Shown piece after piece: positions 1 to 7,683 of a stretch of DNA of 64,000 bases. This stretch comes from Mangrovicoccus algicola (lineage in GTDB: Bacteria; Pseudomonadota; Alphaproteobacteria; Rhodobacterales; Rhodobacteraceae). Position 1 is the first letter of the stretch; each line of letters starts with the position of its first letter. The position numbers and the translations under genes are program-made. Where the stretch lies: positions 23,202 through 87,201 of the forward strand of contig NZ_JACVXA010000014.1 of NCBI RefSeq assembly GCF_014903745.1, in the 5' to 3' direction. A model generated the notes under the pieces. That model made no database searches, was not told the origin of the DNA, and worked only from the letters and a program-made list of their open reading frames with translations.

Positions 1-317
1 CCTACGAGGTCGAGATCGCGGTCGACATCCGCAACACCTTCGACGTGCTGGTCAATGACGATACCCTGGCCGAGGCCGTCCTTGCCGCCTCCGGTCCGGT
101 CGTGGGCCAGGCGATGACCGGGCTGACCGAGGAACTGGTGATGGGCTCGGAGGATTTCGCCGACATGCTGCGCGTCATTCCCGGCGCCTATTGCACCATC
201 GGCCATTCCGGCGGCATCCCGGTGCACAATCCGGGCTTCACCCTCGATGACGCGATCCTGCCCGTGGGCGCGTCGATCTATGCAAATCTCGTGACCCAGA
301 GGGGCGCCGCAGCATGA
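1..317 (+). CDS. M20 family amidohydrolase, C-terminal part (gene cut by window edge)
   Basis: This open frame runs in from the left edge and ends at TGA 315-317, so only the last ~105 residues are present. The stretch GSEDFADML followed by G-A-Y-C-T-I-G and a late H-N-P-G is the usual C-terminal half of M20D hippurate hydrolase / N-acyl amino acid amidohydrolases, where the Glu-Asp-Phe segment lies next to the two-metal site. Such enzymes cleave N-acyl amide bonds in the cytoplasm. Its stop overlaps the start of the next gene (ATGA at 314-317), so the two are translationally coupled. The N-terminal metal ligands lie outside the window. The family call is firm, the substrate unknown. Confidence 0.85.
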   Translation, partial: YEVEIAVDIRNTFDVLVNDDTLAEAVLAASGPVVGQAMTGLTEELVMGSEDFADMLRVIPGAYCTIGHSGGIPVHNPGFTLDDAILPVGASIYANLVTQRGAAA

Positions 318-1450
318 CGACCTGGAAAGACCTTGCCTTCGACACCGACACGATCATCGAGGGCATGCGCCCCTGGATCGAATGCGAAAGCCCCACCTGG
401 GACGGCGCCGCCGTCGACCGGATGATGGACCTGGTGGCGGTGAAATGCGCCGAACTGGGCGCCACGGTCGAACGCATCCCCGGCACGATGGGGCTGGGCG
501 GATCGGTCCGCGCGCGGTTCCCCCATCCCCGCGCGGGCGAGCCGGGGATCATGATCTCGGGCCATTTCGACACCGTCCATCCCGTCGGCACCCTGGCCAA
601 GAACCCGTTCCGCCGCGAGGGTGGCAAGGTCTACGGGCCCGGCATCCAGGACATGAAGGGCGGCAACTACATCACGCTGGAGGCCATGGCCCGGATCATC
701 GAGGCGGGGATCGAGACGCCCCTGCCCGTCACCATGCTGTTCACCCCCGACGAGGAGATCGGCACCCCCGCCACGCGCACCCTGATCGAGACCGAGGCCA
801 AGCGCGCGAAATACGTGCTGTGTCCCGAACCGGCCCATCCCGATAACGGCGTCTGCACCGGGCGCTATGCCATCGCGCGGTTCAACCTGGCGGCCGAGGG
901 CAAGCCGTCCCATGCGGGGGCCGATGTCAAGGGCGGCATCTCGGCGGTGCGCGAGATGGCCAGGCGGATCATCGAGATCGAGGAGATGACGACCGAGGCC
1001 TGCACCTTCTCGTGCAACAACGTCCATAGCGGCCAATGGGTGAACTGCGTGCCCTCCTTCGCCTCGGCGGAATGCCTGTCGATGGCCAAGGAACAGGCCG
1101 ATCTGGATGCCGGGATCGAGCGGATGCTGGCCATGAGCGGCGAAAGGAACGGCGTGCGCTTCACCGTCACCCGCGGCGTCACCCGCCCGGTCTGGGAACC
1201 GGGCCAGGCAGGCACGATGGCGCTTTACGAAAAGGCGCGCGCGATTTCCGAGGATCTCGGCTTCGAGATGCCGCATCGCAGCCAGGGCGGCGGATCGGAC
1301 GCGAATTTCACCGGCGCGCTCGGCATTCCCTCGCTGTGTTCGCTGGGCGTGAAAGGCGAGGGTCTGCACACGCTGGGCGAGCATATCGACGAGGATTTCA
1401 TCGTCCCGCGCACCCGGATGCTGGCCGGGCTGCTGGCCACGCTGGACTGA
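314..1450 (+). CDS. M20 family metallopeptidase (carboxypeptidase G2 / acetylornithine deacetylase-like)
   Basis: A 378-residue M20 zinc hydrolase. The metal-site motifs are in order: SGHFDTVHP (His84), GPGIQDMKGGNY (bridging Asp113), PDEEIG (catalytic/ligand Glu147-Glu148), CPEPA (Glu172) and a late GLHTLGEHID. The length is normal for the glutamate carboxypeptidase / ArgE-DapE branch. There is no signal peptide, so it acts in the cytoplasm. It removes an acyl or peptide-like group from an amino acid; the exact substrate cannot be read. The start is the ATG overlapping the upstream stop. It forms a pair with the upstream amidohydrolase and lies beside a nitrilase-type amidase and a LIV-type importer, which suggests uptake and hydrolysis of an amide-linked nitrogen compound. 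Confidence 0.85.
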   Translation: MTTWKDLAFDTDTIIEGMRPWIECESPTWDGAAVDRMMDLVAVKCAELGATVERIPGTMGLGGSVRARFPHPRAGEPGIMISGHFDTVHPVGTLAKNPFRREGGKVYGPGIQDMKGGNYITLEAMARIIEAGIETPLPVTMLFTPDEEIGTPATRTLIETEAKRAKYVLCPEPAHPDNGVCTGRYAIARFNLAAEGKPSHAGADVKGGISAVREMARRIIEIEEMTTEACTFSCNNVHSGQWVNCVPSFASAECLSMAKEQADLDAGIERMLAMSGERNGVRFTVTRGVTRPVWEPGQAGTMALYEKARAISEDLGFEMPHRSQGGGSDANFTGALGIPSLCSLGVKGEGLHTLGEHIDEDFIVPRTRMLAGLLATLD

Positions 1451-1452
1451 GC

Positions 1453-2232
1453 TCAGTCTCCGCCCGGCCGCCGCAGATCGGCCAGCTGGGCGGAGAGCAT
1501 ATCCGCGGGATAATCCGCCGCCTCCGGCAGATCCGCCACCAGCAGCGCGGGGGCATGGCCCGCGCTTTCGATCGCCGCCCCGTCGGGACCGGCGATCACC
1601 GAGCCGCCGCCGAAATCCAGCCCGTCCTCGGCGCCGCAGTAATTGGCATAGGCCACCGCGATCGCGTTCTCGCAGGCCCGCGCCGGCACCAGCAGGCGCT
1701 GCACATGCTCGTATCCCGCCGGATTGGCTGTCGGCACCAGGATCGCCTGCGCCCCGCGCCGCGCAAGGTCGCGCGCATGCTCGGGAAACTCGATGTCATA
1801 GCAGATCAGCAGACCGAAACGCCGCCCGCCCAGATCGAAGACCGGCGGCGGCGCCTCTCCGGCGCGGAACCCCGTGCGTTCCATCCCGCCGAAAAGCTGG
1901 ATCTTGCGGTAATGCGCCAGCTCCGCGCCATCGGGGCCGAAGGCTGTGGCGGCATTGAACACATCCCCGCCCGCGCGCTCGGCCCAGCCCAGCACCAGCC
2001 CGATGCCGTGGCGGCGGGCCATCCCGGCGGCCGCCTGCATCCAGGGCCCGCCGCGCGGCTGGGCCTCGGCCCCATGGCGTTGCGGGCAGTTGTAACCGGG
2101 CAGCACCAGCTCCGGCGCGACCAGCAGCGCGGCCCCCGCCGCGGCGGCCGCGGCCAGGGCCTCCTCCAGCGCCGTCATGCGGTCGCGGGCGGTTGCGGAA
2201 CGGGCGGGCATCTGCAGCAGGGCGATCCTCAT
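1453..2232 (-). CDS. Carbon-nitrogen hydrolase (nitrilase superfamily amidase)
   Basis: A 259-residue protein with the complete Glu-Lys-Cys triad of the nitrilase superfamily: Glu41 in APELVLPGYN, Lys110 in YRKIQLFG and Cys144 in LLICYDIEFPE. These enzymes hydrolyse non-peptide C-N bonds such as simple amides. The DIEFPE context after the Cys fits the aliphatic or stereoselective amidase branches rather than true nitrilases. It converges on the M20 peptidase with only two bases between the stops, and is divergent from the LIV-type binding protein across 142 bp that must hold both promoters. Context suggests a role in handling the amide imported by the neighbouring transporter. The substrate is not determined. 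Confidence 0.85.
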   Translation of the reverse strand: MRIALLQMPARSATARDRMTALEEALAAAAAAGAALLVAPELVLPGYNCPQRHGAEAQPRGGPWMQAAAGMARRHGIGLVLGWAERAGGDVFNAATAFGPDGAELAHYRKIQLFGGMERTGFRAGEAPPPVFDLGGRRFGLLICYDIEFPEHARDLARRGAQAILVPTANPAGYEHVQRLLVPARACENAIAVAYANYCGAEDGLDFGGGSVIAGPDGAAIESAGHAPALLVADLPEAADYPADMLSAQLADLRRPGGD

Positions 2233-2374
2233 CGCGCCATTCTAGCGGCCGCCGCGCCTGCGGGGAAGCCCGCGCCTGCGGCCCGGTGGCACGTCGCCAA
2301 ATGCCGCGCTTCACGCGACAACTGGGCGCGAGGGGCCATCAGAGCCCGCACCACATGACGACAGGGATTTCCAG

Positions 2375-3532
2375 ATGATGCGCTCCACTCTTTCCGTCTT
2401 CGCCCTCTGTGCCGCCGCGCTGCCCGGTCTCGCCGCGGCAGACCCCGTCAAGGTCGGGCTGCTGCTGACGCTGTCGGGCCCGCCCGCGGTGCTGGGCGAA
2501 CATGCCCGCGACGGCGCGCTTCTGGCGCTGAAGAAACTGGATGGAAAGCTGGGCGGCGAAGCGGCCGAATTCCTCGTCACCGATGCCGAGGGCAAGCCCG
2601 ACATCGCCGCGCAGAAGGCCCGCCGGCTGGTCGAAAGCGACGGGGCGGATGTGGTGATCGGGCCGATCTTCTCCAACATCATGGCGGCGATCGCGGGACC
2701 GGTGACCGAAGGCGGCGCCTTCCTGCTTTCGCCCAATGCCGGACCCTCGGTCTTCGCGGGCGAGGGCTGCAACCCCGACATCTTCGTCGTCTCCTACCAG
2801 AACGACCAGCCCGACCAGGTGATGGGCGAATACGCCTCGGGCGCGGGCTATGGCAGCGTCGTGCTGATCGCGCCGAATTACCAGGCGGGGATGGACCATC
2901 TGGGCGGGTTCAAGCGGACCTATGACGGCGACATCACGGCCGAGCTGATGACCCAGCTGGGACAGCTGGACTATTCCGCGGAACTGGCCCAGATCGCCGC
3001 CTATCAGCCGGATGCGGTCTATGCCTTCCTGCCCGGCGGCATGGGCGTCAATTTCGTCAAGCAGTACCAGCAGGCCGGGCTGTCGGGCATTCCCATGATG
3101 TCGAGCTTCACCACCGACGAGACGACCCTGCCCGCCATGCAGGACGCCGCGCTGGGAATGCTGTCCTCGGGATCCTGGAGCCCGGACCTGGACGTGCCCG
3201 GCAATGCCGAGTTCGTCGATGATTTCATCGCCGAATACGGGCGCGTCCCGGCCAGCTATGCCGCCTATGCCTATGACGCGGTGATGCTGCTCGACACCGC
3301 CATCGCCGCGGCGGGCACAGAGGACCGCGATGCCCTGCGCGAGGCGCTGAGGACCGTCGACTTCCCCAGCCTGCGCGGCAAGTTTTCCTTCGGCGCCAAC
3401 CAGTTCCCGGTGCAGGATTTCTACCTGACCGAGGTGGTGCAGCGCGCGGACGGCGCCTATGCGACCTCCGCGAAGGAACTGGTCACGGCCGACTATGTCG
3501 ATGCCTATGCCGATGCCTGCACCGCAGAGTGA
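2375..3532 (+). CDS. LIV-type ABC transporter, periplasmic substrate-binding protein
   Basis: A 385-residue periplasmic binding protein of the LivJ / amide-binding type (peripla_BP_6). It begins with a typical signal peptide (hydrophobic stretch residues 5-20, likely cleavage after PGLAAA). The mature start DPVKVGLLLTLSGPPAVLG is the usual opening of this family. It captures a branched-chain amino acid, amide or similar polar ligand. It is the first gene of a five-gene importer unit whose permease and ATPase genes follow in order. The neighbouring amidases suggest the ligand is an amide or acylated amino acid rather than leucine, but that is inference. Confidence 0.88.
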   Translation: MMRSTLSVFALCAAALPGLAAADPVKVGLLLTLSGPPAVLGEHARDGALLALKKLDGKLGGEAAEFLVTDAEGKPDIAAQKARRLVESDGADVVIGPIFSNIMAAIAGPVTEGGAFLLSPNAGPSVFAGEGCNPDIFVVSYQNDQPDQVMGEYASGAGYGSVVLIAPNYQAGMDHLGGFKRTYDGDITAELMTQLGQLDYSAELAQIAAYQPDAVYAFLPGGMGVNFVKQYQQAGLSGIPMMSSFTTDETTLPAMQDAALGMLSSGSWSPDLDVPGNAEFVDDFIAEYGRVPASYAAYAYDAVMLLDTAIAAAGTEDRDALREALRTVDFPSLRGKFSFGANQFPVQDFYLTEVVQRADGAYATSAKELVTADYVDAYADACTAE

Positions 3533-3569
3533 TCCCCGGGGCGGGCACCGGCCCGCCACCGCCTGACCC

Positions 3570-4487
3570 ATGGCCAATCTCTTCCTGCTCCAGCTCCTGA
3601 ACGGAGCGCAATTCGGCATCCTCTTGTTCCTCGTCGCCGCCGGGCTGACGCTGGTCTTCGGGATCATGGATTTCATCAACCTCGCCCATGGCGTCCTCTA
3701 CATGCTGGGCGCCTATCTGATGGCGATGTTCGCGCTGGAAACCGGCAGCTTCTGGCTGGGGCTCCTGCTGGCGCTGGCCACCACGCTGGTGGTCGGGCTG
3801 GTGCTGGAATGGCTGGTCTTCCGAAGGCTTTACGACCGGCCGCACCTGGACCAGGTGCTGGCCACCTTCGCGCTGATGCTGATCCTGTCGGAAGGGGTGA
3901 AGATCCTCTGGGGTTCCGCGCCGCTGAACGTCGCCATGCCGGAGCTGCTTTCGGGCTCGATCCCGCTGGCCGGGCCGCTGCGCTATCCGGTCTACCGCAT
4001 CGCGATCATCGTCGCGGGGCTTGCCACCGCGGCCGGGCTCTGGTGGCTGATCGCACGCACCCGGGCGGGGATGCTGTTGCGGGCGGGGGCGTCGAACCGG
4101 CCCATGGTGGCGGCCCTGGGCACCGACATCTCGCGGCTTTTCCTGCTGGTCTTCGCGCTCGGCGCGATGCTGGCGGGATTTGCCGGGGCGCTGGTCTCGC
4201 CGGTCCTGTCCGTCGATCCCGGCATGGGCGATTCCATCCTGATCCTGACCTTCGTGGTCATCGTCATCGGCGGCGTGGGCTCGGTGAAGGGCGCCTTCGC
4301 CGGCGCGCTTCTGGTGGGCATCGTCGACACGGTGGGCCGCATCTTCGGGCCGATCTGGCTGAAACTGGTGATGGACCCCGCCGCCGCGACCCAGGCCGGG
4401 CGGGTGCTGGCCCCGATGCTGGTCTACCTGCTGATGGCGGCGGTCCTGTCCTGGCGGCCCAACGGCCTGTTCGGGCGGCCGTCATGA
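3570..4487 (+). CDS. livH-like: LIV-type ABC transporter permease, LivH-like
   Basis: A 305-residue, strongly hydrophobic inner-membrane protein with about eight membrane segments. The motif GIMDFINLAHGVLYMLGAY near residue 30 is characteristic of LivH/BraD permeases, and the region GGVGSVKGAFAGALLVG near residue 230 is the coupling stretch that contacts the ATPases. It forms the translocation pore with the LivM-like protein encoded next. The start is ATG 3570, 37 bases after the binding-protein stop. Its own stop overlaps the next start (ATGA at 4484-4487). Confidence 0.92.
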   Translation: MANLFLLQLLNGAQFGILLFLVAAGLTLVFGIMDFINLAHGVLYMLGAYLMAMFALETGSFWLGLLLALATTLVVGLVLEWLVFRRLYDRPHLDQVLATFALMLILSEGVKILWGSAPLNVAMPELLSGSIPLAGPLRYPVYRIAIIVAGLATAAGLWWLIARTRAGMLLRAGASNRPMVAALGTDISRLFLLVFALGAMLAGFAGALVSPVLSVDPGMGDSILILTFVVIVIGGVGSVKGAFAGALLVGIVDTVGRIFGPIWLKLVMDPAAATQAGRVLAPMLVYLLMAAVLSWRPNGLFGRPS

Positions 4488-5428
4488 GCGCCGCGCCCAA
4501 GGCCGCGATCGCGCTGCTGATCCTGCTGGCGCTGGTCCCGCCGGCGGCCGCCGCCATCGGCGATCCCTTCCTGACGGTGATCGCCACGCGCATGGCGGTC
4601 TTCGCCATCGCCGCGCTGTCCTTGGACCTGATCCTGGGCTATGGCGCGCTGGTCAGCTTCGGCCATGCCGCGTATCTGGGGCTCGGCGCCTATGCGGTGG
4701 CGGTCTGCGCGCGCCACGGCATCACCGACCTCTTCCTCCAGATGGGGGCCGCGGCCCTTGCCGCCGCGCTCTTCGCCGCCGTTTCGGGGGCGGTATCGCT
4801 GCGCACCCGCGGCATCTACTTCATCATGATCACCCTGGCCTTCGGACAGATGGCCTATTTCTTCTTCGTCTCGCTCTCCGCCTATGGCGGCGACGACGGC
4901 ACGGCGCTGGCGGCGCGCTCCACCCTGTTCGGGCGCGCCTGGCTGGAGAATGACACCGCCTTCTTCTACATGGTCCTGGCATGCCTCGCCCTTGCCTATG
5001 GCGGGCTCGACCGGCTGGTCCATGCCCGGTTCGGCCGGGTGCTGACCGGCACGCGCGAAAGCGAGCTGCGGATGCGCGCCATCGGCTATCGCCCCTTCCG
5101 CTACCGGCTGGCCGCCTATGTGCTCTCGGGGATGATCTGCGCGGTGGCGGGGGTGCTTCTGGCGAACCAGACGGAATATGTCTCGCCCGCCTACATGGCC
5201 TGGACGCGCTCGGGCGAATTGATCGTGATGCTGCTCCTCGGCGGGGTCGGCACGCTGGCGGGGGCGATGGCCGGGGCGCTGGTCACGGTCGGGCTGGAGG
5301 AGCTGCTGGCCGGCTGGTCCGAACACTGGCGGCTGTGCTTCGGGCTGATCCTTCTGGCGGTCGTGCTGTGGTCGCCCGCCGGGCTCACGGGGCTGCTGCG
5401 CCGCCTTCTGGCAGGAGGGCGGAGATGA
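4484..5428 (+). CDS. livM-like: LIV-type ABC transporter permease, LivM-like
   Basis: A 314-residue permease whose ATG at 4484 overlaps the livH-like stop. It has many membrane segments, the family stretch GYGALVSFGHAAYLGLGAY (about residues 50-70) and the C-terminal GGVGTLAGAMAGALV coupling region. It is the second pore subunit of the importer. Its stop overlaps the start of the ATPase gene (ATGA at 5425-5428), so the whole unit is translationally coupled. An upstream extension in the same frame would overlap most of livH and is rejected. Confidence 0.92.
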   Translation: MSAAPKAAIALLILLALVPPAAAAIGDPFLTVIATRMAVFAIAALSLDLILGYGALVSFGHAAYLGLGAYAVAVCARHGITDLFLQMGAAALAAALFAAVSGAVSLRTRGIYFIMITLAFGQMAYFFFVSLSAYGGDDGTALAARSTLFGRAWLENDTAFFYMVLACLALAYGGLDRLVHARFGRVLTGTRESELRMRAIGYRPFRYRLAAYVLSGMICAVAGVLLANQTEYVSPAYMAWTRSGELIVMLLLGGVGTLAGAMAGALVTVGLEELLAGWSEHWRLCFGLILLAVVLWSPAGLTGLLRRLLAGGRR

Positions 5429-6171
5429 CGCTTCTGGCCGTGCGGGACCTGCGCAAATCCTACGGCGCGCTTGCCGTCACCGACGGGCTGTCGCTGGATG
5501 TGGCAGAGGGGGAGCTGCACGCCATCATCGGGCCGAACGGCGCGGGCAAGACCACTCTGATCGCCCAGCTCTCGGGCCAGCTGGCCCCCGACAGCGGCAG
5601 CGTGACCTTCGACGGCACCGACATCACCCGGACGGACATGGCATCGCGGGTGCGTGCCGGGCTGGCGCGCAGTTTCCAGATCACCACGCTGATGCCCGCC
5701 ATGACCGCGCTGGAAAACGTGGCACTGGCGGTGCAGGGCCGCTCGGGCAGCTCCTTCCGCTTCTGGCGCCCGGTCGCGGCGGAAGCGGCGCTGAACGACC
5801 AGGCCATGACCTGCCTCGCACAGGTCGGGCTGGCCGACCGCGCCGACCGCCCCGCCGCCGCGATGAGCCATGGCGAGAAGCGGCAGCTGGAACTGGCCGT
5901 CGCGCTGGCCTGCCGCCCCCGCCTGCTGCTGCTGGACGAGCCGCTGGCCGGGACCGGACCGCAGGAGGCGGAGCGGCTGGTCGCCTTGCTGGAGGCGCTG
6001 AAGGGGCAGGTGACGATGGTGCTGATCGAACACGACATGGCGGCGGTCTTCGCGCTGGCCGACCGCATCTCGGTGCTGGTCTACGGGCAGATCGTCGCCT
6101 CGGGCGGCCCGGAGGAGATCCGGCAGGATCCGGCCGTGCGCGCCGCCTATCTGGGGGAAGAGGCGTGCTGA
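5425..6171 (+). CDS. livG-like: LIV-type ABC transporter ATP-binding protein, LivG-like
   Basis: A 248-residue ABC ATPase. Walker A is GPNGAGKTT, the signature is degenerate but recognisable (MSHGEKRQLELAVAL), Walker B is LLLLDEPLAG, and the switch histidine sits in VLIEHDM. Length and motifs match LivG/BraF, the larger of the two ATPases in LIV importers. It powers the LivH/LivM pore on the cytoplasmic face. ATG 5425 overlaps the livM stop, and the gene's own TGA overlaps the GTG start of the livF-like gene. Confidence 0.92.
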   Translation: MTLLAVRDLRKSYGALAVTDGLSLDVAEGELHAIIGPNGAGKTTLIAQLSGQLAPDSGSVTFDGTDITRTDMASRVRAGLARSFQITTLMPAMTALENVALAVQGRSGSSFRFWRPVAAEAALNDQAMTCLAQVGLADRADRPAAAMSHGEKRQLELAVALACRPRLLLLDEPLAGTGPQEAERLVALLEALKGQVTMVLIEHDMAAVFALADRISVLVYGQIVASGGPEEIRQDPAVRAAYLGEEAC

Positions 6172-6860
6172 GCATCGAGGGGCTGGAGGCGGGCTATGGC
6201 ACCGCGCAGGTGCTGTTCGGCATCGACCTGGCCGTGGCCGAAGGCGAGGCGGTGGCGCTGCTGGGGCGCAACGGCATGGGCAAGACCACGACCGTGCGCG
6301 CGCTGTTCGGACTGATCCCGGCCAGGGCCGGACGCATCGCGGTTGCCGGGCGCGACCTGACCGGCGCCGCCCCGCACCGCATCGCCCGGGCCGGCCTCGG
6401 CCTGGTGCCCGAAGGGCGGCAGATCTTCCCGACGCTGACGGTGGAGGAGAACCTGGTCGCCACCGCCCGCAGCGACGGGCGCCCGCGCTGGAGCCTGCCG
6501 CGCATCTGGGAGCTGTTCCCGCGGCTGGCGAAACGGCGGCGGAACATGGGCGACCAGCTGTCGGGCGGCGAACAGCAGATGCTGGCCGTGGGGCGCGCGC
6601 TGATGACCAATCCGCGCCTTCTGGTGCTGGACGAGGCGACCGAGGGTCTGGCGCCGCTGATCCGCGAGGAAATCTGGTCCTGCCTGATCCGGCTGAAGGC
6701 CGAGGGCGAGGCGATCCTGGTGATCGACAAGAGCCTTGCCCAGCTGTCGCGCTTTGCCGACCGGCACGTCGTGATCGAGAAGGGCCGCACCGTCTGGACC
6801 GGCAGCCCCGCCGCGCTGGCCCGCGCGCCGGAGATCGCGCAGCGCTACCTTCATGCCTGA
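6165..6860 (+). CDS. livF-like: LIV-type ABC transporter ATP-binding protein, LivF-like (unusual switch position)
   Basis: A 231-residue ATPase completing the LIV-type importer. It has Walker A GRNGMGKTT, signature LSGGEQQ and Walker B LLVLDEATEGLAP. It starts at GTG 6165 inside the end of livG. Odd point: after Walker B the segment reads VIDKSLAQL, whereas LivF proteins usually carry V-E-Q-N at this point and other ABC ATPases a histidine, so Lys occupies the switch (H-loop) position. Hydrolysis may rely mainly on the LivG-like partner, as in asymmetric ABC pairs. Role call is firm; the effect of the substitution is inference. Confidence 0.9.
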   Translation: MLSIEGLEAGYGTAQVLFGIDLAVAEGEAVALLGRNGMGKTTTVRALFGLIPARAGRIAVAGRDLTGAAPHRIARAGLGLVPEGRQIFPTLTVEENLVATARSDGRPRWSLPRIWELFPRLAKRRRNMGDQLSGGEQQMLAVGRALMTNPRLLVLDEATEGLAPLIREEIWSCLIRLKAEGEAILVIDKSLAQLSRFADRHVVIEKGRTVWTGSPAALARAPEIAQRYLHA

Positions 6861-6942
6861 TCCGCTGCGACCGCGGCGCGGATTGCCCCCGTGCGACCGG
6901 CGGGTCTAGACCGCGGCAGAGGCGCTGCCCGAGGAGCGAGCC

Positions 6943-7683
6943 ATGACACCCGAGATGATCCTTCTGACCATCGCCGCCTTCGTGGTCGGCCTGTCGAAGG
7001 GCGGACTCTCCGCGGCCGGGGCGCTGGCCGTGCCGATGCTGTCGATCTGGATGGATCCGCTGCAGGCGGCGGCGGCGCTGCTGCCCATCTACATCGCCTC
7101 CGACATGGTCGCGGTGGCGATCTACCGCAAACAGCCCTCCTGGCCCAATCTGCGCATCCTCGTTCCCGCCTCCCTGGCGGGCGTCGCGCTGGCGACGCTG
7201 GCGGCCCCGCATGTGCCGATGGCGGCGGTGACGCTGCTGACCGGGGTGATCGGGCTGACCTTCGTGGTGCAGACGCTGCTGCTGCCCCCGGCCACGGCGC
7301 CGCGCCATGCGCGGGTGGGGCCTGGCATCGCCTGGGGGCTTGTGACCGGCGTGACCAGCTTCATCTCGCATAACGGGGCACCGCCCTTCACCGCCTACCT
7401 GCTGCCGCAGAAGCTGCCCAACCTGGCCTTCGCGGGAACGGCCACCATCACCTTCGCGATCATCAACCTGTCGAAACTGCCGGCCTATCACGAGATCGGC
7501 CTGACCGGGGGGCTCGACCTTCCGGTGCTGGCGCCGCTGATCGCCGTTGCCGTCGCCGGGGCCTTTGCCGGGCGCTGGCTGGTCGGGCGGCTGCCGCAGC
7601 GGGTCTACTCGGCGGTGATCCGGGCGATGCTGGCCCTGGTCTCGGCCTATCTCTGCGTGACCGCGACCATCGCGCTGCTGTGA
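6943..7683 (+). CDS. TSUP family (TauE/SafE) membrane permease
   Basis: A 246-residue membrane protein with two similar halves of about four helices each. It carries the early motif GLSKGGLSAAGALAVPML that is typical of TauE/SafE (TSUP) proteins. Family members export sulfite, sulfoacetate or other small organic anions. A good ribosome site (GAGGAG) precedes ATG 6943. It follows the LIV operon by 82 bp but has no obvious functional tie to it. Its 3' end overlaps the 3' end of nadB on the other strand by 37 bp. A YeiH-type putative sulfate exporter lies 4 kb away. Substrate unknown. Confidence 0.85.
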   Translation: MTPEMILLTIAAFVVGLSKGGLSAAGALAVPMLSIWMDPLQAAAALLPIYIASDMVAVAIYRKQPSWPNLRILVPASLAGVALATLAAPHVPMAAVTLLTGVIGLTFVVQTLLLPPATAPRHARVGPGIAWGLVTGVTSFISHNGAPPFTAYLLPQKLPNLAFAGTATITFAIINLSKLPAYHEIGLTGGLDLPVLAPLIAVAVAGAFAGRWLVGRLPQRVYSAVIRAMLALVSAYLCVTATIALL

